Counted from the stretch's first letter, positions 1 through 11,509 are shown. The stretch: 64,000 nt of DNA from Myotis daubentonii (GCF_963259705.1 NC_081850.1:33075799-33139798), one strand, 5' to 3'. Numbers and translations are program-made. Notes: generated from the sequence alone by a model not told the origin.

Positions 1-506
1 AAGTAAAAAATAAAATAAAATAAAGGAAACAAAGACTGATAAACCTGACTACATAAAATTATAAGCATCATAATAAATTTTTTTTATTTGAGGAAAAAAC
101 ATATGCCACAAAGGTTTACTATATTTATATAAGTAACCCTAACAAATCAATGAGAAAATGAATAAAGAACATTAATAGGCATTTCATAAAACAAATGCAA
201 ATATTTCCTAAAATGAAGACATGGTCAACACCATTAATAATGAAAGAAACGTAAATAAAAATGAAATATTGTTTCTTCCTTATCACACTGGCAAAAATTA
301 AGATTGGCAATAGTGTTGGCAAGAATATTAAAAAAGAATATCTAAGAATTGTTCCTTTTAAAGAGGACAAAAGCACTGCAGGAGGATGTGTATCTAAGAA
401 TTCTCTGAAACAGTAATAATGGAAAATGACATTAAAGGGATCTGATAAATACACCATGGTATACATAGCCAATAAAATAGTATGAAGACATTAAAAAATG
501 ATATCC
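1..506. other. Unassigned AT-rich sequence
   Basis: No gene or named repeat was recognised. The open frame on the minus strand is compositional: it is hydrophobic, without a motif, and encoded by AT-rich sequence. The segment ends at the target-site duplication of the first SINE. Confidence 0.4.
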
Positions 507-523
507 ATGGCTTACATTTTAAA

Positions 524-739
524 TATGTTTTATTGATTTTTTACAGAGGAAGGGAGAGGAAGAAGGACAGAGAGCTAGAAACATCAATGAGAGAGAAACA
601 TTGATTCAGCTGCCTCTTGCACACCCCCCACTGGGGATGTGCCTGCAACCAAGGTACATGCCCTTCACCGGAATCGAACGTGGGACCCTTTGGTCCGCAG
701 GCCGACGCTCTATCCACTGAGCCAAACTGGCCAGGGCCT
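524..739 (-). mobile_element. Ves SINE with 17-bp TSD
   Basis: On the minus strand this reads as a tRNA-like head with box A (TGGCTCAGTGG) and box B (GTTCGATTCC-like), a body, a CTCTCT-rich segment and an AATAAA tail. A 17-bp direct repeat ATGGCTTACATTTTAAA flanks it at 507-523 and 740-756, as expected for L1-mediated insertion. It has no coding capacity. Confidence 0.93.
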
Positions 740-801
740 ATGGCTTACATTTTAAACTTAGCATAGCACAAAATGGACACCAAGTAAGTATTTATTGAGT
801 A

Positions 802-1080
802 CAGTGGGGCCTTGACTTAGAGTTTAATTCGTTCCGTGATGGAGCTCGTAACTCAAATTACTCGTATGTCAAATCAATAGTGAACGAGTGAGACACGTGA
901 TGCTGGGCTGATGTTGTGGCATTCACTGTGATGTTTGCTGCGCCAACTAGCGGTGGGGTATCTGAAGGTGGCTCGTAACCCGAATTTTAGCTCACAACTC
1001 AAAGCAAAAAATTGGCCGAGAGATGGCTCGTATCTCGAAAAACTCGTTAGTCGGGACACTCGTAAGTCAAGGCCTCACTG
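802..1080. mobile_element. Tigger/pogo-type MITE, 279 bp
   Basis: The terminal inverted repeats read CAGTGGGGCCTTGACTTA at the left and the complement of TAAGTCAAGGCCTCACTG at the right. TA dinucleotides at 800-801 and 1081-1082 form the target duplication typical of Tc1/mariner-pogo elements. The interior repeats the motif CTCGTA..TC in both orientations and has no transposase. A second copy of identical length lies at 55199-55477. Confidence 0.85.
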
Positions 1081-1140
1081 TAATTGATTACATTAACTGT
1101 TTATTTAATGAGTGATTGATTAAACACTGAGGGATTGCTT

Positions 1141-1270
1141 GAGTATGTAGGTAGGTGAGTGACTGATTGACAAACTGAGTGACTACTAAGTAAACAATTG
1201 ACCCACTGAGTGAGTGGCTTGAGTGACTGACTTATCAGCTGAATAAATGACTGAGTGAATGATGACCCTA
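1141..1270. repeat. Degenerate TGAGTGACTGA minisatellite
   Basis: Imperfect units of about 10-12 bp built on TGAGTGACTGA recur here, mixed with variants such as TGACTTATCAGCTGAA. The array follows the Tigger MITE directly. It looks like an old, diverged tandem repeat without coding content. Confidence 0.55.
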
Positions 1271-1554
1271 CAGGATGGTCCTATTCATTTAAGACTATAT
1301 TTAAATGTCACTATACACAAACAACCAGAAAGGTTTAAAACTTATTAAGGAAGTTCTGTCAGTCATAAGAAACACTTGCAATTCTTTTTGCCCCTTTTAC
1401 CAATTAATGTAATTTTTAAATACCAATATAGAAATATTCCCTGACTCAGAAATCACAGTACGGTTTCACAGCAGCCAATGTTGGAACAAAACAGAGTCTG
1501 AAAATAGACCTAACTATATTCATAATTTAAAACACTACTATTTCACAGCAGCAG

Positions 1555-2241
1555 AGAAAAGATGGATTCTTCAACAAAGAGTGTTGGAACAACTAGACAA
1601 CCATCTGAAGGAAAAAAGTTGGATCCCATCTTATACTTTGCACCAATATAAATTCCAGATAAATCAAGAAAACGAGAGATTTTCAAAATAGAATTTCAGG
1701 GTTAAGCAGGGACATAAGTAGGATTTATTTATTTATTTATTTTTGTAACAAAAAGAATGACTAACAAAAAGAACAGCATAAAAACAAAGAGGCATGCATG
1801 AGAAAAAAAATCACACTATAAACAGAGTCAAAAAGATAAAAAGATAACCTGGGGAACATATTTACAATTCATTTCACAAACACAGAGCTATTTTTTTAGT
1901 CGAGAAAGAGCTTCTAAAATCAAAGTAAAAGGTCAACAATCAAGACAGAAAATGGGCCAGGATATGAGTGAATAGTTCTCAGAAAAGAAAAATTCAAAGC
2001 AAATTAAAATTATAAGATTCCATTTTTCACATCTCAAATTGACAAATATCAAACTAACTGAAAACAGGTGTAGAAAAGTATGAGCTGGCATTTCTATGAA
2101 GATCAATTTGGTAATATTTATTGAAATTAATAACATAGCTTTTGAATCAGCAATTCCTCTTCTATATAACCTAGTTATGGTCCTACACACACAAAATTAC
2201 ATTACAGAGATATTCACTACATTTTGAATTCTAAAACATTT
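1555..2241 (+). mobile_element. Old L1 (ORF2 C-terminal part) fragment
   Basis: Two blocks match the mammalian L1 ORF2 end on the plus strand. The first (about 1560-1700) covers the 'wanted: ..TTCAACAAA..GGTGTTGGAACAACT' region, and the second (about 1880-2190) covers the 'AAATGGGCCAGGATATGA' to 'CAGCAATTCCTCTTCTA' region. Many stops and indels show it is long dead. A Ves SINE inserted near its 3' edge. Confidence 0.7.
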
Positions 2242-2254
2242 AAAATGCCACCTG

Positions 2255-2463
2255 ACCAGTTTGGCTCAGTGGATAGAGCGTCGGCCTGCGGACCAAAGGG
2301 TCCCACGTTCGATTCCCGTCGAGGGCATGTACCTTGGTTGCAGACACATCCCCAGTGGGGGGTGTGCAGGAGGCAGCTGATCGATGTTTCTCTCTCATCG
2401 ATGTTTCTATCCCTCTCCCTTCCTCTCTGTAAAAAATCAATAAAATATATTTCAAAATAAAAT
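2255..2463 (+). mobile_element. Ves SINE with 13-bp TSD
   Basis: The element carries box A TGGCTCAGTGG, box B GTTCGATTCCC, the paired ATCGATGTTTCTCTCTC motifs and an AATAAAATATATTT tail. The TSD AAAATGCCACCTG occurs at 2242-2254 and 2464-2476. Open frames on both strands here are shadows of the SINE. Confidence 0.93.
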
Positions 2464-2537
2464 AAAATGCCACCTGTTCAGAGTAGATAAAATTTTTGAG
2501 AGAATAAAAAGAAGAGACAAAGAGCTTTGCTTTAAAG

Positions 2538-2750
2538 CAGCCGTGGGCAAACTACAGCCCGCGGGCCGGATCCGGCCCGTTTGAAATGAATAAAACTAAA
2601 AAATAAAAGACCGTACCCTTTTATGTAATGATGTTTACTTTGAATTTATATTAGTTCACACAAACACTCCATCCATGCTTTTGTTCCGGCCCTCCGGTCC
2701 AGTTTAAGAACCCATTGTGGCCCTCAAGTCAAAAAGTTTGCCCACCCCTG
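2538..2750. mobile_element. hAT-type MITE (GTGGGCAAACT family)
   Basis: The ends are imperfect inverted repeats, CAGCCGTGGGCAAACT on the left and AGTTTGCCCACCCCTG on the right. The flanking 8-bp sites CTTTAAAG (2530-2537) and CTTTTAAG (2751-2758) match at 7 of 8 positions, as expected of a hAT insertion. There is no coding capacity. Confidence 0.85.
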
Positions 2751-2815
2751 CTTTTAAGGGAAGGAGAAAATGCAGCAGTACCATGAAGAAAATGTGTCAA
2801 GTAATGGTACTAAAT

Positions 2816-3024
2816 TGGGAATTGGCAAACTAATGCTCACAGGTCAAATTCAGCCAGTTGCCTGTTTGTAAATAAAGCTTTTGAATCCTTTCATTTTTGT
2901 CTTCTCCTTGGTGGCTTTTGCACCACAAAGGCAGCACTGAGCAGTTGCAGTAGGGACAATCTTGCCAACAAAGCCTAAAATATTGACTATCTGGTCCTTA
3001 CTAGAAAAATTTTGCCAACCCTGG
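2816..3024. mobile_element. Old hAT-Charlie-type MITE
   Basis: The sequence from GGCAAACTAATG to the terminal TTTTGCCAACCCTGG follows the mammal-wide hAT MITE whose ends read GGTCGGCAAACT and whose middle contains GCCTAAAATATT.ACTATCTGG. It is diverged and has no clear TSD. Confidence 0.65.
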
Positions 3025-3033
3025 TTTACATCA

Positions 3034-3200
3034 GTGATTTTCAGTCTGGTCCCCAAACCAACATCAGCAGTATCACCTGGGAACTTGTTAGAAATGCAGA
3101 TTCTCAGGTCTCACTCCAGACCAACTGAAACAGAAACTCAGCAATTTGTGTTTCAACCAGCCCTCTAGGTAATTCTGATAAGAGCCCCTGGGTTAGGGTT
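3034..3200 (+). mobile_element. MER5A-type hAT-Charlie MITE
   Basis: The diagnostic string CACCTGGGAACTTGTTAGAA, followed by AATGCAGATTCTCAGG, identifies a MER5A-like element. The left end CAGTGATTTTCAGTCTGGTCCCC also fits. The right end is degraded. Confidence 0.8.
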
Positions 3201-3429
3201 CTAGCATAGACAAGAAGAGATGAGGACCCATCTGACATTTGTGTTCACAGATAGAAAGGGCCTTGAGGAGATTTAACGGAAGCCTACTAAGTCTCAAGGA
3301 GGCTATCGAAGAGGGCTTAAAGGAAAGTGAGGAAAATACTAGTGAAGGCTGAATTGAAGGAGATCTGTTATATAGTAGTGGAAAGTTTGGCGAAACTATC
3401 ACCTACAGTAACCTGGAAAATAAAATATA

Positions 3430-6084
3430 CAGTTGACTCTAAACAACACAGGAATTAAGGGTGCTGATCCCTGTGCAGTCAAAAATCTGCATTTAAGTTT
3501 GGAATCCCCAAAAACTTAACTATTAATAGCCTACTATTTGTCCAGAAGCCTTACCAATAATATAGTTGATTAACAGATATTTTTATGTAAGTTTTATATA
3601 CTTTATTCTTATAGTAATGTAAACTAGAGAAAAGAAAATGTTAAGAAAATCATAAAGAAAATACATTTATAGCACTGTCTTTATCAATACAGTAAGATTA
3701 CATCGTCTGATGGTTATTTACTATTCATTAAGTGGCAGTGGATCATCATTAAGTGGCAGTGAATCATCATCAAAATCTTCATCCTCGTCTTCACACTGAG
3801 CAGGAGAAGGAGGAGAAAGAGGAAGCGCTGGTCTTGCTGTCACAGGGGTGGAAGAGGGAGAATATGTGGAGGATGTGGCAAGGGAGACTGGAGAGGCAGG
3901 CACCCTCGATGTAACTTTACAGAAATACATCATAATTTGTCTGACTTTTTTGCTTTTTCATTTCTTTAAAAATGTTTCTACAAGGTACCAATTTTTTTTC
4001 TACCATTTGCTTTAGTTTCAGTGCCCGTATCTTAGAAAGATCCATGTCATAAAATAAGTCAAAAGCAGTCATGAATTATCAGAACCCTTCTGTTAGATTG
4101 TCTAATGTCAACTTATTTTCTGGCACTGCTTCTTCTACATCTTCTTTCTCATCATATGGCACTGGTTCTAAAGCATCATCTACATCAAGTCATCCTCTGT
4201 TATTTCCTCTAGTGTGGTGCCTATTAGCTCTTGTATTTTTCAAGATCCATATCTTAAAACCCATAACCCTGGCCCCTTTTTGCCATATCCACAATCTCAT
4301 GATTTTCTTCTTTGGCTCTGCCATAAATCCTATGAATTCATGAACAACATCTGGACAGAGTTTCTCCAGCAAAAATTTATTATTTCAGCTTGATGACTTT
4401 TACAGTTTTTTCTATAACAACAATGGCATCTTCAATGATGTATAATCCTTCCAAACTTTCATGATGTTCTATCAGGGTTCTCTTCCATAGTGTTGACAGT
4501 CCTTTCCATAATACTCATTTGTAGTGAACCTTAAAAGTCCTTCTGACCCCTTAATCAGGCTGAATTAGAAACAATGTGGTTGAGGGCAAATGGACCATTT
4601 CGATGCCTTTGGTGTTGAATTCATAAGGTTCTAGGTGACCAAGGGCATTGTCCAGTATCAAAAGAACTCTTACTGGCAAGGTACTGACTTTAGGAGCAAA
4701 GCATCCAAAAAACCAATCCAGAAAAAGGGTTCTTGTTGTCCAGGTTTTCTTGTACAACCAAAAGACTGGCAGCTCATGTTTTTCTTTTCTCTTCGAGGCT
4801 CCAGGGTTAGCAGCTTTATAGATAGGGGCAGTCCTGGTCATAAACCTGACTGCATTGCACAAAACAGTAGAGTTAGCCTACCCTTGCCTGAAAGCCTGGT
4901 GCTCATTTCCCTTCCTTAACTAATAGTCCTTTGGCATTTTCCAGAATAGGGCACTTTTGTCTGTATTAAAAACCTGTTCAGGCAGATATCCTTCTCCTCA
5001 ACGACTTTCTTAATAACATCCAGAACTCGTTTGCTGCTTCTTATTCGGCAGAAGCTCTTTCTCCTGTTATCTTGACATTTTTTACACCAAATCTCTTTCT
5101 AAAATTATCAAAACCTTCCTTTGCTGGCCTTAAATTCTCCAGCATTAGATTCTTCACCTTAATTTTGCTTTAAGTTTTCATATGATGACTTAACATTTTT
5201 TGGAATTATATTACAGTTCATAGTTATGTCTTTCTTATAACAAGCCTGCACTCACATAAAAGGTACATTTTCTATATGAGATAAAACGGTAGTTAGCAAA
5301 AAGTACATGGTTTTCACACCTGCTAGCGTAGCTTCAGTGATAGCTTCACAAATGTTTTCTTTTTTTTATAGTGGTCCTTATGCTGTATTCATTTTTCTTG
5401 AAATGATGGTCAACTGTAGCTGCATACTTCAATCTGGTACATGTCAAGCAAGTCAACTTGTTGTGAGGAGTATTTCCAACATGGTACTTTGTATGGGTCC
5501 CCCAGTGTTATTCAAGGTTCACAGTATTGCAGTAAACAATGAAAAATAGGCAAGAACCACAAGAGATCACTTTGCGATACTCAATTTACTGGAGAGATGA
5601 ACTGCTCACATGCAGATAATTAGTGTCACAGCATTCTAAGCAGATACAACACTTGAGCTCACTGCAATAGCAACAGGAGGTGATTATGAAATTATTAGAG
5701 TAGTACAGTATGTACTACAGTTAATCTTATGGAGTTATAATTTAATACTGTGTCTTTCTTTTATTTACATTTATTTCAGCAACAAATGGTGCCATGTACA
5801 GGCTGTGTTTGTGTGCCCAAGTTTTGATAAATTTTAAGTTTTTATAATACATTTGTGTATACTTCATTAATATCATAAAATGATAAGATAGTATCTACAT
5901 ATATTTGTGCATTCATGACATACCTAACTTTTTCTTAATTTATTCAATATTTCTAAGCTACACAGTTCTTCTGCAAGTTTTTAAAATTACCACATATCTC
6001 CAAAAATTTGATATATTTATTGAAAAAAATCTACTTATAAGTGGACCCACCCATTTCAAACCAGTGTTGATCAAGGGTCAACTG
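3430..6084. mobile_element. Tigger2-like DNA transposon, near full length
   Basis: The left terminal repeat CAGTTGACTCTAAACAACAC matches the inverted right end GTGTTGATCAAGGGTCAACTG, and TA flanks both sides (3428-3429 and 6085-6086). The 2655-bp length is close to the 2.7 kb I recall for complete Tigger2. The decayed transposase reads on the minus strand. No obvious large repeat has inserted into it, which is unusual in this SINE-rich window. Confidence 0.85.
3721..5210 (-). pseudogene. Decayed pogo/Tigger transposase
   Basis: This is the remnant of the DDE transposase that would cut and paste the surrounding Tigger2-like element. The clearest block is 4551-4862 (minus), where LLILDNALGH gives a catalytic aspartate motif typical of the pogo/jerky DDE_1 fold, preceded by FLDWF and followed by QPD. 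A downstream acidic, serine/proline-rich tail (3721-3933) ends in DDDPLPLNE-like residues, as at the C-terminus of Tigger proteins. The blocks lie in different frames separated by stops, so no functional enzyme is encoded. Frame breaks were not mapped one by one. Confidence 0.8.
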
Positions 6085-6086
6085 TA

Positions 6087-7050
6087 CTTAATGAATGTTG
6101 AAGAAGCAGCTGGCTTCTTCTAGCTGCCTTTATAATTAAGAGAGCAGAGAGAGATGAACTAAAGAATGAGCTATTCACTTTTTGAATGGAATTTCAAGAA
6201 ATGTAAAGGACTCAGAACAGTCTTTTCAGCCAGCAAAGTGTTCTTGAAGTAAAAAAAGATCTCAGGGCAAAGATCCATTTAGACTGGGACTGTAAGATTC
6301 ATTGTTAAAACCTCAGCAAGATCTAAGTCAGTACCTCATAGATTCTCTCAGACACAAAATTATCCAAGAATCGTAAGAGTGCTGTTCCACAGCAGCCTCA
6401 CAGGAAGCCGAAAATAGGAAAAAGATTGCTGTAAGAGATTTGTGGGTATAGCTTTTGTCTGATGGAGTCAATTAATACACAGCCAGTACACAAAATTTTT
6501 AAAGGAGTTATATTAGCTTAGAATGAAAGGGACAGTAACTATATAAAATAAAAGGAGGCTTTGGACCCTAAACCACACTATAGGCATAAAGCAAACTCAG
6601 AAGATTACTCAGCTGCAAACACAGATAAATTCTTCTGAGGGAAAAAAGAATGATTCAGAAGGTGAGACCAAAGACCAAAAGAAGCAGCCATGGCACACTA
6701 AGAACTAGGAAGTAGGACTGAGCTCCATTCAAGAAACTGCCAATGTGCACCCAGCCATGTTTTAGAATTGCTATAGACTGCTGTGTGCCTCCCTCGTCTC
6801 TCTTTTTGAACAGGAAAGTGTACTGTGGTTAACATGTGCCTTTCTAATCTCATATGGTAATTATGTGGGGACATATTACTTGTCTCTTCACAGACAAGTA
6901 AAGAGCAATCATTCTCAAGAAACCATACCAAAGGAACCTGATCTGTATCTGGACCTGATTTGGATGATGACATACTAGATTTTGAGCTGAAGTAATAAAG
7001 GGATGTGAATTAGAGGTCTCTGAGGAGGAGGTTAGTATATTTTGCATGTT
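6087..7050. other. Unassigned sequence
   Basis: No gene, RNA or named repeat was recognised between the Tigger2-like element and the LTR that follows. The open frames at 6698-6973 and 6850-7137 (minus) overlap each other and show no recognisable domain. Confidence 0.35.
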
Positions 7051-7263
7051 TTGGGTGTGGAAGGGATGTGTAGTGTGGCAAAAGGGCAAACTATGGCAAT
7101 AGTATTGTCTAGAGATGGCCATAGCAATATCTCCCATTCCACATGTTTTCTTCTACAATGTAACCTTACCACCCCCCTATTAATAAGTGGAGTCGAATCC
7201 TCAGACCCCTCCCTCCATCACCATGTTCACCAAAACACTAGCTTTTAAATCCTGACTCATCAA

Positions 7264-7472
7264 CCGGTTTGGCTCAGTGGATAGAGCGTCGGCCTGCGGA
7301 CCAAAGGGTCCCAGGTTCAATTCCGGTCAAGGGCATGTACTTTGGTTGCAGGCACATCCCCAGTAGGGAGTGTGCAGGAGGCAGCTGATCGATGTTTCTC
7401 TCTCATCGATGTTTCTAACTCTCTATCCATCTCCCTTCCTCTCTGTAAAAAATCAATTAAAAAAAAAAAAAG
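7264..7472 (+). mobile_element. Ves SINE inserted in the LTR
   Basis: This copy has the Ves head (CGGTTTGGCTCAGTGGATAG), box B, ATCGATGTTTCTCTCTC twice and an A-rich tail. The TSD AAATCCTGACTCATCAA (7247-7263) recurs with one change after the tail (7474-7490). Confidence 0.93.
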
Positions 7473-7670
7473 TAAATCCTGACTTATCAAGAAAGTCAAC
7501 TATCTTGAGGCCTCCATGTTGTAAGGAGGTCCAGGCCACATGTACATGCTCATTAACAGCCCCAGCTGAGATCTTGGTTAACTGCCAGCACCAACTATCA
7601 GTCATATGATTCCAGTCCCCACCTTCAGGTTACCCCCAGTCAAAGAGTCTTCCCATCTGAAGTCCTAGAC

Positions 7671-7904
7671 CAGTGATGGTGAACCTATGACACGTGTGTC
7701 AGAGGTGACACACGAACTCATTTTTTTGGTTGATTTTTCTTTGTTAAATGGCATTTAAATATATAAAATAAATATCAAAAATGTAAGTCTTTGCTTTACT
7801 ATGGTTGCAATTATCAAAAAATTTCTATATGTGACATGACACCAGAGTTAAGTTAGGGTTTTTAAAATGCTGACACGCCGAGCTCAAAAGGTTCACCATC
7901 ACTG
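7671..7904 (-). mobile_element. hAT MITE, 234 bp, perfect 8-bp TSD
   Basis: The inverted ends are CAGTGATGGTGAACC and GGTTCACCATCACTG. The TSD TCCTAGAC is perfect (7663-7670 and 7905-7912). The interior has CTGACACACGAACTC-type palindromic stretches and no ORF. Its length equals that of the copy at 11276-11509, which lies in the opposite orientation, so the family has kept its structure. Confidence 0.92.
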
Positions 7905-8065
7905 TCCTAGACATTGTGGAGTAGAAACAAACCAACATTGGTATGCCCAATCTGAATTACTGACCCATAATATCTGTGAGTCTAACAAAATAGTTGTTTT
8001 ACATTAGCAAGTTTTGGGGTAGTTATGTCATGCAGCAATAGCAACCAGACTACATACTGACTGAA

Positions 8066-8870
8066 ATGATCTAGTAGAGAGAAAAAAATGAGGATATAAG
8101 AAAAAGAGGGAGAGGTAGAATGGCAAAGTCCTTGGAGGCAAACGGAGATGGATTCCTCTATACAAGTAGATGGAGAAGCCTTAGATGTGGCACTGAGCAG
8201 TTCATTCATTGCAAAGGGGAAAAAGGCAGAGTATAGGTACAGACACAGAATGAGGTAGGGGGGGATACTGATGGTAGATTGTTATTTAGAAATAGAGAGG
8301 TAAACACCAGAAGACACTGTTGTGAAATTTATACACATTTTACTACATGATTCCACCCTTTTAAAATAAAGTTTAAAAAAATATTTAGTCCATTCTTCAT
8401 TATCTAAATAAGGAAAATAGAAGACTCAATGATTATGGATCTGGCTCAAAATCATACACCATGCTGACAGGAAAGTCAGTCCCTAATTCCGATTCCCAAA
8501 ACATCTCATTACCTCGCATATTACAAAAATATTGCCTAGTGGCATTATATTTCATAGTCAGAATTTATTAAACTAAGATAATTTAATAAGCAACAATGAA
8601 TACCTTATCCACAAGGACTGATATCAAAAAATAAGGCTGAAAGATGTCCTTGGGGAAATCCAAATAAGCATTCAAGCAAAACAAATAGCCCATGGACTAT
8701 CCCAACCTAGTTCACCTCTGTTAGCTATATATACCACACGGGCTTCAAAAATAGATAATGCTTTCAGTCTCCAAAACTGAATACTTTCAATCATGCTAAC
8801 TTCAGTTTTAAGTTATCTATCAAGAAGTTCTCTTCTTTTTATTTTTTTTAACTTTTTTCCTCACCCAAGG
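8066..8870. other. Unassigned sequence
   Basis: AT-rich, non-coding sequence with a run of short polypyrimidines at its end. I recognise no gene or repeat family. Confidence 0.35.
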
Positions 8871-9320
8871 ATATGCTTTTTATTGATTTTTTTTATAAAG
8901 AGAGGAAGAGCCCTGGCTGGTTTGGCTCAGTGGATAGGACGTCAGCCTGGGGACTGAAGGGTCCCAGGTTCGATTCCAGTCAAGGGCACATGCCTGGGTT
9001 GTGGGCTCAATCCCCAGTGGGGGGCGTGCAGGAGGCAGCTGATCAATGATTCTCTCTCATCATTGATGTTTTTCTCTCTCTCTCACCCTTTCCCTTCCTC
9101 TCTGAAATCAATAAAAATATTTAAAAATAAAAAATAAATAGAGGAAGAAAGGGAGAGAGAGGAAGAAACAACATGAGAAAGAAACATTGATCAGTTATCT
9201 CCCATTCATGCCCTTATTGGGGATCAAGACACAACTCGGGCATGTGTCCTGACTGGAAATCGAACCCACCTCCCTTTGTACAGATAACACTCCAACCAAC
9301 TGAGCCACACCAGCCAGGGT
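8871..9320 (-). mobile_element. Older Ves SINE split by a younger one
   Basis: The outer element is a minus-strand Ves-related SINE. Its tail half lies at 8871-8907 and its body and tRNA-like head at about 9140-9320, ending GAGCCACACCAGCCAGGG. The plus-strand SINE at 8908-9139 interrupts it. AGAGGAAGA repeats on either side of the insert and marks the target duplication. Confidence 0.85.
8908..9139 (+). mobile_element. Ves SINE nested in a SINE
   Basis: A complete element from GCCCTGGCTGGTTTGGCTCA to the AATAAAAATATTTAAA tail. AGAGGAAGA duplications flank it within the older minus-strand SINE. Confidence 0.88.
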
Positions 9321-9950
9321 AAATTCCTATTCCTTTTAGAAACTCATCCATTAGTGTTTTATTCAGATTTTACCAGTACAATAGCACCCAGAGATCACTT
9401 TCTAACTACTGGATCACTAAATGTATAATGCTAATCACTGAATGTCTACTTACTCAAATAATACAAATGCAGGGCTAATGTCCACAAGGAATAGCAATAC
9501 CTATGTTGTGTGAAATGAAAGGACACAGAAAAATGACAAACACTCTGTAGAAAATACCTCCCAGTCTTTATTATGCCCAAAATTCTCATCATTAGTCCCA
9601 GTGATAAGAGTTTTGGATAGAAGTCTCCATTGTTCAGCCAATTGTCAAATCCAAAGATCATGTGTCATACTAGAAAGAACAAAATATTAATAGCAGTTAT
9701 TTCTGCATGAGGAAACTATAAACAACTTCTTCTATATTCTGCTTTTCTAGATTTCATGCCAGGTAAAATACTAGCACACATTTTTAAGACCTTATTTCAG
9801 TTCTGATTCTTCTCATTTGTTGCCAATAATGAACAACAATCAACATTTTTAATCATTCTCACCTTCTTAACCTACCTATCCCCTTACTTCTCATATTAAC
9901 TGCTCCTTCTTCATCTCCTTTGCCAGTTCTCTAATTACAAGCAATTCCCA
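9321..9950. other. Unassigned sequence
   Basis: Non-coding AT-rich sequence. The minus-strand open frame of 71 codons at 9446-9661 has no recognisable motif. Confidence 0.3.
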
Positions 9951-9959
9951 AGACTCAAT

Positions 9960-10800
9960 TTTAGGTCTAGCTCTTTACTCTGAGCACTACAATCCCAGCC
10001 TTAAATTTTTCTACCAAGTTCTAGTTATATGTCCCACTGTCTGGCTATCTATTTTCACTTGACTATCTCACTGTCATCTCAAACTCAACATATCCAAAAT
10101 ATAAGCCCAGCTTATATCTGTAACTTCTCAACCATCTACTAATACTTTCACACCTATTTCTGTCAATACTGCCATTAATAAAATTCTAGTTATTTCTTTG
10201 TCACTAACTAGCTGAGTAATTTTAGACACACTTAAATCTCTCTGGTTTCCATATTCTTAACGCACAAAATGTATATATTGTGGCCCAGATGTCTTACAGT
10301 TGCAACACTTCATTTCCTCTGTCACAGAAGATCAAAATCTCAAAGTCATCTTTGATTACTCTTCTTCCTCCCTGCCTCCCTTAACCCCGCCCCACATCTT
10401 CCTTTCCTATACAATCTATAATGAAATCTTGTGTGACATCTCTGTCTTTACCCCCACTAAGTGCAAATCCTCATTACTTCAGCCCTAGATTATTTTCCTA
10501 CTCTATCACTTCTCATATATCACTTGAACACATACTATGCCTCACATTGGAGCCTCTCCGATTTTCCTAAAATACTTCTTTTAGCAAGCTCTTTCTCAAT
10601 CCAAAATTTTAAAAATTTCTCTGTTACCTAGAGATACAAGTACTAGTACATTCTTCTCATCCCAGCTCTTAAAGGCATCCATAATCTAATTCCAACTTAC
10701 ATTTTCAACCAGATTTCTTACTACTCTCCATACAATACTTCATTTCAATCAAGTCTTTTGGACTTAGCAATGTACCTTTTACATTGTAAGTATTAATAAA
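9960..10800 (+). mobile_element. L2-like LINE fragment
   Basis: Pyrimidine-rich text with an L2 3'-region flavour is visible. Examples are CTCAAAGTCATCTTTGATTA near 10338, CTTCAGCCCTAGATTATTTT near 10477, and AATAAATATTTGGTGACTGA near 10796. The coding part is fully degraded. The assignment is tentative. Confidence 0.5.
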
Positions 10801-10902
10801 TATTTGGTGACTGACTAAAGTTCCTTTTTAATACAGAGCATTTACTGAATGCTCCCCATGTGCATTAGCACTCTGTGCTTTTTAAAAAAATATATTTTTA
10901 TT

Positions 10903-11085
10903 GGCCCTAGCTGGTTTGGCTCAGTGGATAGAGAGTCAGCCTGTGGACTGAAGAGTCCCAGGTTCGATTCTGGTCAAGGGCACATGCCTGGGTTGCAGGC
11001 TCGGTCCCTAGTGGGAGGGTGACGGAGGCAGCTGATCAATGATTCTCTTTCATCATTGATGTGTCTATCTCTCTCTCTCTCTCTC
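10903..11085 (+). mobile_element. Ves SINE lacking its 3' tail
   Basis: The element starts GGCCCTAGCTGGTTTGGCTC and proceeds through box B to the TCTCTCTC segment. It then joins directly to a SINE head in the opposite orientation instead of ending in an AATAAA tail. Confidence 0.85.
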
Positions 11086-11197
11086 CCAATGGGGATCGAG
11101 CTTGCGACCTAAGCATGTGCCCTGACCAGGAATCGAACCTGGGACCTCCAGGCTTATAGGTCAACGCTCAACCACTGAGCCACACTGGTTGGGCTGT
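11086..11197 (-). mobile_element. Ves SINE head fused tail-to-tail to the previous SINE
   Basis: On the minus strand this is the tRNA-like head of a Ves SINE (ending GAGCCACACTGGTTGGGC on the plus strand). It has lost its tail where it abuts the upstream plus-strand SINE. The two halves form an inverted pair around the CTCTCTCTC run. Confidence 0.8.
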
Positions 11198-11275
11198 GAA
11201 TGTGCTGGTTTAATTCTAGGTATTGTTCATCAAAGCACACACTATCGATCTGAAAAAATATGGTTAACTCTAGGG

Positions 11276-11509
11276 CAGTGATGGCGAATCTTTTGAGCTC
11301 GGTGTGTCAGCATTTTGAAAAACCCTAACTTAACTCTGGTGCCGTGTCACATAGAGAAATTCTTTGATATTTGCAACCACAGTAAAACAAAGATTTATAT
11401 TTTTGATATTTTTTTATATATTTAAATGCCATTTAACAAAGAAAAATCAACCAAAAAAATGAGTTCGCGTGTCACCTCTGACACGCGTGTCATAGGTTCG
11501 CCATTACTA
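11276..11509 (+). mobile_element. hAT MITE, 234 bp, perfect 8-bp TSD
   Basis: Starts CAGTGATGGCGAATC and ends with a mutated inverted end TTCGCCATTACTA. The TSD CTCTAGGG is perfect at 11268-11275 and 11510-11517. Same family and length as 7671-7904, opposite orientation. Confidence 0.92.

Larger units (their letters stand above)
7051..8065 (+). mobile_element. MLT1-like LTR interrupted by a SINE and a hAT MITE
   Basis: The flanking blocks read as an old MaLR-type LTR. These are an AATGTAACCTTACC.CCCC region near 7160, an AACAGCCCCAGCTGAGATC region near 7555, and the end GTTTTGGGGTAGTTATGTCA near 8015. The later Ves SINE (7264-7472) and hAT MITE (7671-7904) split it. The exact subfamily was not determined. 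Confidence 0.6.

Noticed and set aside
2265..2325. tRNA-like sequences with box A and box B at many SINE heads
   Set aside because: They are the tRNA-derived heads of Ves SINEs, without a foldable complete tRNA or anticodon arm. No true tRNA gene was seen.
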